Shown: piece after piece, positions 8,733 through 17,055 of the stretch
How the letters are laid out: every line of letters starts with the position of its first letter
Position numbering within the stretch: position 1 is the first letter of the stretch
Assembly (NCBI GenBank): GCA_030426685.1
Contig: JAUHYC010000018.1
Coordinates: forward strand, 1 to 62,009
Length of the DNA stretch: 62,009 bases
From: Alphaproteobacteria bacterium
Lineage (GTDB): Bacteria > Pseudomonadota > Alphaproteobacteria > Rhodobacterales > Rhodobacteraceae
Direction: 5' to 3'
The notes under the pieces: model-generated
Database searches by the model: none
The model's input: only the letters and a program-made list of their open reading frames with translations
Told to the model about the DNA's origin: nothing
Program-made: the position numbers and the translations under genes

Positions 8733-9731
8733 TCAGAACTGCAGTGCCGGGCAGCTGTCGTTCTCGTAGTAGCTGACAACCGAGATATTGCCGTCAATGA
8801 TGTCCTGACGGGCCTTGTCCACGGCGGCCTTCATGTCATCCGAGACAAGCGCGGCATTGTTGTCATCCAGGGAATAGCCTACGCCCTCTTCGGCGAGCCC
8901 CATGACAAAGACACCGGTTTCAACGTTTTCGCCTGCGCTCAGCGCATCGTAAACGGCAACGTCAACGCGCTTCAGCATCGAGGTCAGAACCTTGCCCGGA
9001 TGCAGGTGGTTCTGGTTGCTGTCCACACCGATCGACAGGATGCCCTCGTCCGCGGCGGTCTGCAGAACGCCAACACCGGTGCCGCCAGCAGCCGCATAAA
9101 TCACGTCAGCACCCTGGCTGATCTGTGCTTTGGTCAGTTCCGAGCCCTTAACCGGGTCATTCCAGGCCGCAGGTGTCGTGCCGGTCATGTTGGCGACAAC
9201 GTTGATGTCGGGTTTCACCGCCTTGGCACCTTGCGCATAGCCGCAGCCAAAGTGGCGGATCAGCGGAACGTCCATGCCACCGATAAAGCCGACCGTACCC
9301 GATTCCGAGGCCATCGCGGCCATCATGCCAACCAGATACGAGCCTTCATGTTCGGCAAAGCCCACCTGACGCACGTTCGGTGCGTCCAGCCAGGTCACGT
9401 CGACAACAACAAATGTCGTGTCCGGATAATCCGGTGCAACAGCACTGAGCGGATCAGCCATGCCGAAACCCATGGTGATGATCGGGTTGGAGCCCGCCTC
9501 GGCAAAACGGCGCAGGGCCTGTTCGCGCTGCGCTTCGGATTGCATCTCAATCTCGCGGTAGGTGCCGCCGGTCTCTTCGGCCCAACGCGACGCGCCATTA
9601 TGGGCCGCCTCGTTGAACGACTTGTCGAACTTGCCGCCCAGGTCAAAGATCAGGGCCGGCTCGGCGAGTGCGGCACCTGCTGTCAGCGCTACCGCGGCTG
9701 CGGCGCCCATAAAGGATTTCATAAGGGTCAT
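8733..9731 (-). CDS. BMP family ABC transporter substrate-binding protein
   Basis: A 332-aa periplasmic binding protein of the BMP/Med family, which binds purine nucleosides in characterised members. A signal peptide (KSFMGAAAAVALTAGAALA) is followed by family-like blocks DLGGKFDKSFNEAA, GFGMADPL, GGMDVPLIRHFGCGY and AAAGGTGVGV. A lipobox is absent, so it is probably soluble. It is the first gene of the importer operon. A T6/A6 inverted repeat lies 120 nt upstream (9851-9874). Confidence 0.92.
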   Translation of the reverse strand: MTLMKSFMGAAAAVALTAGAALAEPALIFDLGGKFDKSFNEAAHNGASRWAEETGGTYREIEMQSEAQREQALRRFAEAGSNPIITMGFGMADPLSAVAPDYPDTTFVVVDVTWLDAPNVRQVGFAEHEGSYLVGMMAAMASESGTVGFIGGMDVPLIRHFGCGYAQGAKAVKPDINVVANMTGTTPAAWNDPVKGSELTKAQISQGADVIYAAAGGTGVGVLQTAADEGILSIGVDSNQNHLHPGKVLTSMLKRVDVAVYDALSAGENVETGVFVMGLAEEGVGYSLDDNNAALVSDDMKAAVDKARQDIIDGNISVVSYYENDSCPALQF

Positions 9732-9850
9732 GTGTTACTCCCGTTGGCTATTATCGGTCCGGGGCTTGGTACCCCTTCACCCACTCAGAGCGAGCATACC
9801 TGTTGTGATGGCGGGAATTAAGGACGTTTGCAACAGCTTCGGTCAACAGA

Positions 9851-9874
9851 TTTTTTGATCACATGGTCAAAAAA
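9851..9874. promoter_or_regulatory. TTTTTTGA-N8-TCAAAAAA inverted repeat
   Basis: Perfect 8-bp arms (9851-9858 and 9867-9874) are separated by 8 bp, between the end of rimI and the BMP operon start. The half-site spacing (TTGA-N8-TCAA) is 2 bp too wide for an FNR box. It could be an operator for the importer operon or help end rimI transcription, since the minus strand reads into T6 after a weak GTGAAT/ATTCAC pair. Confidence 0.4.
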
Positions 9875-9879
9875 GTGAA

Positions 9880-10299
9880 TTATTCACCATTCAGCAGGCA
9901 TTCCATTACGATGGCATCCACGTCAGCGCCGCTCTTGCGCTGATAGTATGCACGGCGCGTTCCGCGAGGGTTGTATCCGGTAGCCCTATAAAGCTCGATT
10001 GCCGGATCATTGTCGGAGGCGACCTCGAGAAACGCGCAGGAGGCCCCCAAGCGCCGCGCCTCTGTGTGCCAGTCGGTCATGACCTGTCGGGCAAGGCCCT
10101 GCCTTTGGTAGGCGGGATGCGTTGCGATGGTCAGCAACTCAGCCTCATCCGCGACCACCTGAAACAGGGCAAAAGACCGCGTATCCCCAATGACATGAAC
10201 GAACCGGCCTGCCAGAAGCCCGGCAAACTCTTCGGCGGACCAGGGGCGGGATTGTGTAAACGCCGCCGCATGGATATGGGCCAGCTCCTGCGGTGTCAT
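9880..10299 (-). CDS. rimI: Ribosomal-protein-alanine N-acetyltransferase (RimI-like GNAT)
   Basis: A 139-aa GNAT acetyltransferase. The acetyl-CoA loop is QRQGLA at residues 65-70, and DNDPAIELYRATGY follows near 97. RimI acetylates the N-terminus of ribosomal protein S18. It overlaps tsaB by 4 bp; that tsaB-rimI pairing is widespread and is the main support for the name. GNATs are hard to tell apart by sequence alone. Confidence 0.85.
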   Translation of the reverse strand: MTPQELAHIHAAAFTQSRPWSAEEFAGLLAGRFVHVIGDTRSFALFQVVADEAELLTIATHPAYQRQGLARQVMTDWHTEARRLGASCAFLEVASDNDPAIELYRATGYNPRGTRRAYYQRKSGADVDAIVMECLLNGE

Positions 10300-10886
10300 T
10301 CGTCCAGCAGCACCGGCGGCACATCGCGCGACGGAGCGGCATCCGCAGGCCGGACATAGAGCGGGGCAGGTAGGGTTCGGGTCGTTGTCCAGCGTCGGGC
10401 GGTCAGGCGGGCAATCGCACTGACTTGCATGTCGGGTTGGTCACACAGGTAAAGCGGCCCAAGCGAATCGGCCTCGTTGCGGGCAACGAGGCGCGGCGGC
10501 GCGTTCTTGGTCTGAATGTACACCTGCTCGCGGGGGGCAGGTATTGCGGGGATCTGATCCGGCTGTGCGAGTTCTGACAACGCTTCAAAACCCGAAACAC
10601 CGACCGCAGGGACACCAAGCCCCAGTGCAAGCCCGCGCGCGGCAGAGACTGAAATACGAATGCCGGTGAAGTTGCCGGGACCGATACCCACACCGATGGC
10701 GTCGAGGCTCTGCCATGTTTCGCTGGCCTGTGTCAGCAGCTCTTCCAGCAGCGGCATCAGCCGCTCGGCCTGCCCCCGGGTCATGGGTTCGGACCGAGTG
10801 GCGACGATCTGATCCCCACGTAACAAAGCGGCCGCGCAATGCGCGGCCGACGTATCGAATGCCAGAATCGTAGGATCAGACGGCAA
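10296..10886 (-). CDS. tsaB: tRNA threonylcarbamoyladenosine (t6A37) biosynthesis protein TsaB
   Basis: A 196-aa protein of the ASKHA fold that dimerises with TsaD to place threonylcarbamoyl on A37 of ANN-decoding tRNAs. The N-terminus TILAFDTSAAHCAAALL and the GIGPGNFTGIRI block near residues 66-77 are characteristic. It overlaps rimI by 4 bp and the upstream Nfu gene by 11 bp, so all three are probably translated from one message. Confidence 0.9.
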   Translation of the reverse strand: MPSDPTILAFDTSAAHCAAALLRGDQIVATRSEPMTRGQAERLMPLLEELLTQASETWQSLDAIGVGIGPGNFTGIRISVSAARGLALGLGVPAVGVSGFEALSELAQPDQIPAIPAPREQVYIQTKNAPPRLVARNEADSLGPLYLCDQPDMQVSAIARLTARRWTTTRTLPAPLYVRPADAAPSRDVPPVLLDE

Positions 10887-11439
10887 CGGGGCGTACCTCG
10901 GTCACTTCGGGGATATAATGGCGCAAAAGGTTCTCGATGCCCATTTTCAGGGTCAGGGTCGAAGACGGGCAGCCCGCGCAGGCCCCTTGCATATGAAGAT
11001 AGACAACGCCGCGATCAAACCCGTGGAAGGTGATGTCACCACCATCCTGTGCCACCGCCGGGCGCACGCGGCTGTCCAGCAGATCCTTGATCTGATTGAC
11101 GATTTCGGCATCTTCACCGGTATGTTCGGCATGGCCTGAAGCGGTCTGTGCGTCCGCGCCCATGACAGGCTGACCGGATTGGTAATGCTCCATGATGGCG
11201 CCAAGGATTGCCGGTTTGATGTGATCCCACTGAATCTCATCCGATTTGGTGACGGTCACGAAATCATTGCCAAAGAACACGCCTGTTACGCCGTTCACGC
11301 CAAAAATTCGCTGCGCCAACGGTGATTTTCCTGCCGCCTCCGCTGTTGGGAAATCAGCAGTGCCTGCTTCCAAAACCGTCTGACCGGGCAGGAATTTCAG
11401 CGTGGCCGGGTTGGGTGTGGATTCGGTTTGGATAAACAT
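10876..11439 (-). CDS. NifU-like iron-sulfur cluster carrier (Nfu)
   Basis: A 187-aa Nfu protein. The N-terminal Nfu_N domain (MFIQTESTPNPATLKFLPG) is followed by a linker and a C-terminal NifU domain with the cluster-binding CAGC pair at Cys154 and Cys157. It carries assembled 4Fe-4S clusters to client enzymes in the cytoplasm. It is the promoter-proximal gene of the Nfu-tsaB-rimI set. Confidence 0.92.
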   Translation of the reverse strand: MFIQTESTPNPATLKFLPGQTVLEAGTADFPTAEAAGKSPLAQRIFGVNGVTGVFFGNDFVTVTKSDEIQWDHIKPAILGAIMEHYQSGQPVMGADAQTASGHAEHTGEDAEIVNQIKDLLDSRVRPAVAQDGGDITFHGFDRGVVYLHMQGACAGCPSSTLTLKMGIENLLRHYIPEVTEVRPVAV

Positions 11440-11508
11440 GGCGCGGCTCCGTTTGAGGTGTCTTTGATATGCGCGCGCGGGAGAGGGAAGTCAAGATTTG
11501 GAATCGTT

Positions 11509-12102
11509 CTAAAGTGTTGCCGCGTGAGAAATCGCATCCCCTAGACGATCATCGCCCCAAAACAGCTCGTCCCCGGCAACAAAGCTGGGGGCGCCAAAGA
11601 TACCCAGCGCCTTGGCGCGGTCCACCTGCTGGAACAGGGCGGACTTTATCCGGGGATCAGTCGCGTGCTCCAGCATCTCCCGTGACGCGCCAGAGGATTC
11701 CAGACATTCCGCCAGAACCTGCGGTTCGGAAATATCGCGTGCTGACCCGAACTGCGCCGAAAAGACGGCGCCGGAAAAGGCGGCCCGCTGTTCCGGTACA
11801 TCGATCGCCAGCGCCAGACGCGCCGCTTGCAGACTGTTCTGGGGGAAGTTCTTGGGTCGTTCAAAGGGCAGGCCACGGGCAGCTGTCAGTCGCTCCATGT
11901 CGCGCCACATATAGCGTCCCTTCGCCGGGTAGAGATTGAACGGAGAATTGTTCCAGCCCTGTGCGGCAAAGATGGGACCCAGCAGAAAGGGCTGCCAATC
12001 GACATCAACCCCACGATCTGAGGCCATCCGCTCAATGCGCGTGGCGCTGAGGTAAGAGTAGGTCGAGGCGAAATCGAACCAGAATTCCAGCTTTACGCTC
12101 AT
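11509..12102 (-). CDS. 2-hydroxychromene-2-carboxylate isomerase (DsbA-like GST-kappa fold)
   Basis: A 197-aa protein starting MSVKLEFWFDFASTYSYL, typical of HCCA isomerases, which use glutathione in naphthalene-type aromatic degradation. The residues FWFDFASTYSYL at the thioredoxin-like active site and the C-terminal GIFGAPSFVAGDELFWGDDRL fit the family. There is no aromatic degradation cluster nearby, so the true substrate is uncertain. Confidence 0.85.
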   Translation of the reverse strand: MSVKLEFWFDFASTYSYLSATRIERMASDRGVDVDWQPFLLGPIFAAQGWNNSPFNLYPAKGRYMWRDMERLTAARGLPFERPKNFPQNSLQAARLALAIDVPEQRAAFSGAVFSAQFGSARDISEPQVLAECLESSGASREMLEHATDPRIKSALFQQVDRAKALGIFGAPSFVAGDELFWGDDRLGDAISHAATL

Positions 12103-12111
12103 GAGGCAGCC

Positions 12112-12567
12112 TCAGGTAATGTCCTCAAGCTTTTCCTTGCTCAGATCGCCGGGCACGATGGTGATCGGGATCGGCAGGCTGCCGGAATTGCGGGTCAGTT
12201 GCGTCACCAGCGGACCCGGACCTTTTTTATCGGTTCCGGCCCCCAGGACCAGGACGCCGATTTCCGGGTCGGACTGAACATGCTCTATGATTTCGGCCAC
12301 CGGATCACCCTCGCGGATGGCCAGCTCGGGTTCGATGCCCTGCTTGTCGCGCATCCATTTTGCGAAGACTTCGAAATGGGCGTGAATCCGTTCGCGCGCC
12401 TCTTCCCGCATCACTTCGGCTACACCGATCCAATGGTTGAACTCATCGGGGGGGATCACCGACAGGATGGTAACACCGCCACCCGTATGCGACGCGCGCA
12501 TGGCGGCAAAGCGCATGGCGTTCAGGCATTCGCGGCTGTCATCCAGAACGACTAGGAACTTGCGCAT
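12112..12567 (-). CDS. Universal stress protein (UspA family)
   Basis: A 151-aa single-domain USP starting MRKFLVVLDDSREC. The ATP-binding pattern is loosely present as LGAGTDKKGPGP near residues 111-122, followed by SGSLPIPITIVPG. The ATG at 12567 begins the conserved first strand; the longer frame upstream runs over the aminotransferase gap and looks non-coding. It sits 9 nt upstream of the isomerase gene in the same direction. Confidence 0.88.
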   Translation of the reverse strand: MRKFLVVLDDSRECLNAMRFAAMRASHTGGGVTILSVIPPDEFNHWIGVAEVMREEARERIHAHFEVFAKWMRDKQGIEPELAIREGDPVAEIIEHVQSDPEIGVLVLGAGTDKKGPGPLVTQLTRNSGSLPIPITIVPGDLSKEKLEDIT

Positions 12568-12620
12568 ATTTGTCCTCGGCTTGTTTCGCTGATCATGCCC
12601 GAGCGGCGAAGCGCTGGCAA

Positions 12621-13484
12621 CTAGCGGCCACTTGCGGCCCAATCCCAGTACATCTCGCGGACGCGCCGGGCAATGGGACCCACCTGATACTGCGTTTCGT
12701 CGAACGCGGTGACCGGGGTGACCTTACTCATGTTGCCGGACATGAACACTTCATCCGCGTCGTGGAAATCGTCGAAACCGAGGATGGTTTCATGTACGGT
12801 CACACCATCGGCGCGCAGGTTCTTGATGTGGCGCGCGCGCGTGATCCCGGCCAGGAAAGTGCCGTTGGGGATCGGGGTAAAGACCTCACCATCGCGAACC
12901 ATAAAGATATTGGCAGTTGCGGTTTCGGCCACATGGCCCATCGCATCCGCCACCAGTGCGTTTGAAAACCCTTTGGCGCGCGCTTCCTGCAGCATCCGCG
13001 CGTTGTTCGGATACAGGCATCCGGCCTTGGCATTGACCACGGCGGATTCCAGTACAGGGCGGCGGAACCGGGTGGTGGTCAGCGTGGCCGATGCGGTCTC
13101 GGGCGCCATTGGAATTTCCTCTAGGCAAATGGCGAAGCCGGTGCTGTTTTCCTGCGGCACAATCGCGGTGGCATCACCATCAAGGCCCCAATACATCGGG
13201 CGGATGTAAACGGCAGCGCCAGGCGTATAGCTTTCCAGCCCTTCTTGGACCAGGTCGACCATCTTTTCAGTGCTGACAGTGGGCGTCAGCATAAGCGCCT
13301 TGGCCGAGCGGTTCACGCGGTCGCAGTGGGCGTCGAGGTCGGGCGTCAGCCCGTCAAAGAAACGGGCGCCGTCGAACACCGATGATCCCAGCCATGCGCC
13401 GTGATCTGCGGCGCGCATGATCGGGGCATCGCCATCATGCCACTGACCATCGAAATAGGTGCGAATGTTCTTGCCGACGGCCAT
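12621..13484 (-). CDS. ilvE: Branched-chain amino acid aminotransferase (class IV PLP)
   Basis: A 287-aa fold-type IV aminotransferase, interconverting Leu/Ile/Val with their 2-oxo acids. The PLP lysine is K153 in VVNAKAGCLYPNN, and ETATANIFMVRDGEVFTP near 187 is the typical cofactor-phosphate strand. D-amino-acid transaminases share the fold, but the neighbours (Lrp and leucine dehydrogenase just upstream) favour a branched-chain role. Confidence 0.85.
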   Translation of the reverse strand: MAVGKNIRTYFDGQWHDGDAPIMRAADHGAWLGSSVFDGARFFDGLTPDLDAHCDRVNRSAKALMLTPTVSTEKMVDLVQEGLESYTPGAAVYIRPMYWGLDGDATAIVPQENSTGFAICLEEIPMAPETASATLTTTRFRRPVLESAVVNAKAGCLYPNNARMLQEARAKGFSNALVADAMGHVAETATANIFMVRDGEVFTPIPNGTFLAGITRARHIKNLRADGVTVHETILGFDDFHDADEVFMSGNMSKVTPVTAFDETQYQVGPIARRVREMYWDWAASGR

Positions 13485-13542
13485 CTTGCCCTCCCTCAGT
13501 TCGGTGGAAACCTAGGTTGGGGTTGGCGCAAGGTCCAGCAGA

Positions 13543-14004
13543 TTATCCGCGGAGCAGGGGCAATGCTCCGCGCTTGACCATCGTGCGCAGCGCAAAGTTT
13601 GATCTGAGGTTCCGGATGCCCGGAATCTGCATCAGCCGGTTCTCCAGAAATGCATCGAAGGCATTGAGGTCTTTCGCCACCACGCGCAGCAAAATATCGC
13701 GCGATCCGGTCATCAGGTAACACTCCATCACCTCGTCACAGCGCCGGATTGCTTTCTCGAAGGCGTCGATTGCGTTGCGGTCCTGTTTCTCCAACTCGAC
13801 CGAGACAAAGATCGTCACCCCAAACCCCATCTGCTCGGGATCGACCTGGGCGGAATAGCCGGTAATGATCCCGTCCCGCTGCAGCCGGTCCAAACGGCGT
13901 GCGCAGGGGGTTGGGGACAACCCAATATGTTCAGCCAGATCGATGATGGTCATGCGACCATCAGACTGGAGCGCGCGGATGATCTTCGCGTCGATACCGT
14001 CCAT
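13543..14004 (-). CDS. Lrp/AsnC family transcriptional regulator
   Basis: A 153-aa regulator with an N-terminal winged helix (MDGIDAKIIRALQSDGRM) and a C-terminal RAM effector domain. The ATG at 14004 was chosen because it begins the conserved helix; longer frames cross the promoter region. It is transcribed away from leucine dehydrogenase across a 130-bp gap, the classic layout for a local Lrp-type regulator (BkdR-like) sensing branched-chain amino acids. Confidence 0.93.
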   Translation of the reverse strand: MDGIDAKIIRALQSDGRMTIIDLAEHIGLSPTPCARRLDRLQRDGIITGYSAQVDPEQMGFGVTIFVSVELEKQDRNAIDAFEKAIRRCDEVMECYLMTGSRDILLRVVAKDLNAFDAFLENRLMQIPGIRNLRSNFALRTMVKRGALPLLRG

Positions 14005-14134
14005 GAGAGAAATCCACCAATAACTTTCCTTCTGGATAAGAGTATCACCAAAATAATGTCTCTTACAGTGGCACAATGGCGAAAATCTCTCGGCGATCAG
14101 TGGCATTATCCCTGACAGATTCCGGAGGAGCAGA
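14005..14134. promoter_or_regulatory. Divergent Lrp / leucine dehydrogenase control region
   Basis: This 130-bp gap holds the promoters of both divergent genes. The plus-strand gene has GGAGGAG at 14124-14130 before its ATG. AT-rich tracts (AAAATAATG near 14050) suit Lrp binding, but no clean operator could be assigned. Confidence 0.5.
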
Positions 14135-15184
14135 ATGGACATCACCATTGTGGACGCGCCAGAGCACGAGCGCGTAGTCGAATTCAAAGACGAGTCACTT
14201 GGACTACTGGGCTATGTTGCAATTCATTCCACACAGCGCGGCCCTGCTGCCGGAGGTGTGCGGATGAGGCCCTATAGCCATCCAGCCGAAGCGCTAAAGG
14301 ATGCCCTGCGGCTGGCGCGAGGGATGACTTACAAGAACGCTGCGGCCGACCTGCCGCTGGGCGGTGGCAAGGCGGTTATCATCGGTGATCCACAATTGGA
14401 TAAGACACCCGAGTTGATGCAAGCCTTTGGCCGCGTGGTTCAGAGCCTGAATGGACAGTACTGGACGGCAGAGGATATGGGCATGACACCCACGGATATG
14501 GCGTATATCGGTTCAACAACCGAGTTCGTGGCCGGATTGGCAGATGGTGAATTCGCCAGCGGTGACCCCTCGCCGATCACAGCACGCGGGATTTTCAATG
14601 CGATCCGGGTGACGGCAAAGCATCGGTTCGGGCGGGCAGGGCTGGACGGTCTGACTGTCTCGGTCCAGGGGCTTGGTCATGTAGGCGAGCACCTGTGCCA
14701 GCTGCTTCATGATGCCGGGGCCAAGCTGATCGTGACCGATATCGACGCGCAGCAAACGGCGCGTATCGCGCGGCGATTTTCGGCACAGGCGGTGGCCCCT
14801 GATGCGATCTATGGTGTCAAAGCGGATATCTTCGCGCCCTGTGCGATTGGTGGCATTCTGAATGAAACCAGCATCCCCCTGCTCCAGGTCGGTGCCGTTG
14901 CGGGCGGCGCGAACAACCAGTTGGCCAGCGATCAGGATGCACAATTGTTGCACGAACGTGGCATCCTGTACGCCCCGGATTTTGTGGCCAATGGTGGCGG
15001 CATTGTGAACGTGGCGACCGAAATTCTGCAAGTCGCGGAACGTGAAGCGTTTGTGGGCCGCAGGTTGCAGGCGCTGGAGCAGACAATGGACCGTATTCTG
15101 ACCCGCGCCCGGGCCGAGGATGTCAGCCCGCATAACGTGGCAGAAGCCATCGTACACGAGACGTTGCGCGCTCAGGCGGCATAA
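14135..15184 (+). CDS. Leucine dehydrogenase (Glu/Leu/Phe/Val dehydrogenase family)
   Basis: A 349-aa NAD-dependent amino acid dehydrogenase, deaminating leucine and other branched-chain amino acids to 2-oxo acids. The catalytic pair is visible at K67 (GMTYKNAA) and K79 (GGGKAVI), and the NAD motif GLGHVGEHL is near 177. The length matches LeuDH rather than the larger GDH. Divergent Lrp presumably regulates it. A strong intrinsic terminator follows at 15201-15233. Confidence 0.93.
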   Translation: MDITIVDAPEHERVVEFKDESLGLLGYVAIHSTQRGPAAGGVRMRPYSHPAEALKDALRLARGMTYKNAAADLPLGGGKAVIIGDPQLDKTPELMQAFGRVVQSLNGQYWTAEDMGMTPTDMAYIGSTTEFVAGLADGEFASGDPSPITARGIFNAIRVTAKHRFGRAGLDGLTVSVQGLGHVGEHLCQLLHDAGAKLIVTDIDAQQTARIARRFSAQAVAPDAIYGVKADIFAPCAIGGILNETSIPLLQVGAVAGGANNQLASDQDAQLLHERGILYAPDFVANGGGIVNVATEILQVAEREAFVGRRLQALEQTMDRILTRARAEDVSPHNVAEAIVHETLRAQAA

Positions 15185-15200
15185 GTCATCTGAAACCAAA

Positions 15201-15233
15201 GAACGCCGCCCGGATCGGGGCGGCGTTCTTTTT
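15201..15233 (+). terminator. Rho-independent terminator of leucine dehydrogenase
   Basis: GAACGCCGCCC (15201-15211) pairs perfectly with GGGCGGCGTTC (15218-15228) around a 6-nt loop, and is followed by a T-rich run (TTCTTTTT). It begins 16 nt past the stop and is the clearest terminator in the window. Confidence 0.9.
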
Positions 15234-15246
15234 GCGCGTGGTCAGA

Positions 15247-16275
15247 TCAGGATTTCCCCGCGCCAACCATCCCGACAATCTCATAGGTCTGTTGCAGGAT
15301 CGGGGCCGCGATCGCGCGGGCTTTTTCTGCACCGCGGGCGAGAATCTGGTCGATCTCGGCCTCTTCGCCCATCAGGCGTGCCATTTCTGATGAAATTGGC
15401 GACAGTTTCGAAACCGCGAGGTCCGCCAGCATCGGCTTGAACTCACCGAACTGCTTGCCTCCCATTTCCGCAAGAACCTGTTCGGCGGTCTGATCGCTGA
15501 GCGCGGCATAAATGTTCACCAGATTACGCGCCTCGGGGCGATCCTCAAGCCCGTCTACCTCAGACGGCAACGCGTCCGGGTCGGTCTTGGCCTTGCGAAT
15601 CTTTTTGGCAATGGTGTCAGAGTCATCGATCATGTTGATCCGCGTCATATCCGACGCGTCAGAAGATGACATTTTGCGCGTGCCGTCTCGCAAATTCATG
15701 ACGCGCGGAGCTGGCCCATCGATAACGGGCTCTGTCTGCGGGAAGAAATCCACGCCATAGTCATGATTGAACTTTGCTGCGATGTCGCGGGTCAGTTCGA
15801 GATGTTGCTTCTGGTCTTCCCCCACAGGGACATGCGTCGCGTGATAGATCAGAATGTCCGCCGCCATGAGCGAGGGGTACGCGAAAAGACCCAGTGACGC
15901 GTTCTGCGAATTCTTGCCCGCCTTGTCTTTCCACTGCGTCATGCGCTGCATCCAGCCCATGCGAGCTACGCAGTTGAAAATCCAGGCCAACTGCGTATGC
16001 TCAGCGACCTGGCTCTGGTTGAAAAGGATAGATTTTTCTGCATCCAGACCGGCGGCGATGAAGCCAGCGCAGACTTCACGCGTCTTTTCGCGCAATTTTT
16101 CCGGGTCTTGCCAGACAGTAATCGCATGAAGGTCGACCATGCAATAAATGGTTTCAAACTCAGGACCCTGCATATCCACAAAGCGCTTGAGCGCGCCCAG
16201 ATAATTGCCGAGATGTAGGTTTCCTGAAGGCTTGATGCCGGAAAACACGCGCGGCGTGAATTGGCTCTCGGTCAT
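15247..16275 (-). CDS. trpS: Tryptophanyl-tRNA synthetase
   Basis: A 342-aa class I synthetase charging tRNA-Trp. The HIGH-type motif is HLGN (21-24, in [14 protein letters not shown]) and the KMSKS-type motif is KMSSS near residue 200. Length and motifs are typical. A pseudo-rhomboid gene is divergent across an 86-bp gap. Confidence 0.97.
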   Translation of the reverse strand: MTESQFTPRVFSGIKPSGNLHLGNYLGALKRFVDMQGPEFETIYCMVDLHAITVWQDPEKLREKTREVCAGFIAAGLDAEKSILFNQSQVAEHTQLAWIFNCVARMGWMQRMTQWKDKAGKNSQNASLGLFAYPSLMAADILIYHATHVPVGEDQKQHLELTRDIAAKFNHDYGVDFFPQTEPVIDGPAPRVMNLRDGTRKMSSSDASDMTRINMIDDSDTIAKKIRKAKTDPDALPSEVDGLEDRPEARNLVNIYAALSDQTAEQVLAEMGGKQFGEFKPMLADLAVSKLSPISSEMARLMGEEAEIDQILARGAEKARAIAAPILQQTYEIVGMVGAGKS

Positions 16276-16311
16276 CGAAGGGAACTCCTGTCTGGAAAAA
16301 TCAGCCCCCGT

Positions 16312-16340
16312 CGCTTACCCATGAGGCCAAGGGACGTCAA
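16312..16340 (-). promoter_or_regulatory. Weak sigma-70-like promoter for trpS
   Basis: On the minus strand TTGACG (16340-16335) stands 17 bp from TAAGCG (16317-16312), 37 nt before the trpS ATG. The -35 is good and the -10 is poor, so this is a candidate only. Confidence 0.3.
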
Positions 16341-16361
16341 CAGCCGCGAAAGGCCAGCCCA

Positions 16362-17048
16362 ATGAGCAGTGAGCATTATACCCCACCCGTGAACCCTCTG
16401 CCGCCGGTAGTTGTGGCGCTGGTTCTGTTCATCATGGGGATCGAACTGGCCTTCATGCTGGGTAGTCGGGGGTTGGTTGGCGGACCCGCAGCAGTGGGTT
16501 GGCGGCTGGATGCGCTGCAACAATATACGTTTTCGCCCGACATATTCGACTGGATGGTACAAAACGGGCGCTGGCCGTTTGAGCATGTAATCCGGTTTGT
16601 GACCTATCCTTTTGTTCAGGCCAATTTCACGCAAGCCATCTTCGTTTGCGTGTTTGTGCTGGCGATGGGGAAAATGGTCGCCGAAGTGTTCGGCAGTCTC
16701 GCGATGCTGATCATCTTTGTGCTGTCCGGCGTGGGTGGCGCGCTGGCTTATGCTGTATTGCTTGACCCGGCCTATCCGCTGGTCGGAGGTTTCCCCCCCG
16801 TCTACGGCCTGATCGGGGCGTTTACATGGTTGCTGTGGCGCAAACTGTCGCTTGTCGGAGAGAACCAATCGCGTGCGTTCAGTCTGATCGCGGTTCTGAT
16901 GGGGATACAGCTGTTGTTCGGGCTGATATTTGGAGGAACCTCGGATTGGGTCGCTGATCTGGGTGGGTTTGCAACAGGATTCGGCTTGTCTTTCTTTCTG
17001 GCGCCGGGCGGATGGGCGCGTATCCTCAGCAAAACGCGGCGTGATTGA
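16362..17048 (+). CDS. Rhomboid-fold membrane protein, catalytically inactive
   Basis: A 228-aa protein with about six membrane helices and the rhomboid layout. The sites that make a protease are gone. Where active rhomboids have GxSG the sequence reads GFPP (143-146), so the nucleophile position is Pro145. Where they have H-x-x-G it reads DLGG (199-202), so the catalytic His is Asp199. The oxyanion His/Asn block of the second helix reads FVQANFTQAI. The GLIGA and LGGFATG glycine motifs remain. It is best called a pseudorhomboid, with a possible chaperone or scaffold role that is inferred only. Confidence 0.8.
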   Translation: MSSEHYTPPVNPLPPVVVALVLFIMGIELAFMLGSRGLVGGPAAVGWRLDALQQYTFSPDIFDWMVQNGRWPFEHVIRFVTYPFVQANFTQAIFVCVFVLAMGKMVAEVFGSLAMLIIFVLSGVGGALAYAVLLDPAYPLVGGFPPVYGLIGAFTWLLWRKLSLVGENQSRAFSLIAVLMGIQLLFGLIFGGTSDWVADLGGFATGFGLSFFLAPGGWARILSKTRRD

Positions 17049-17055
17049 TAAGTTG

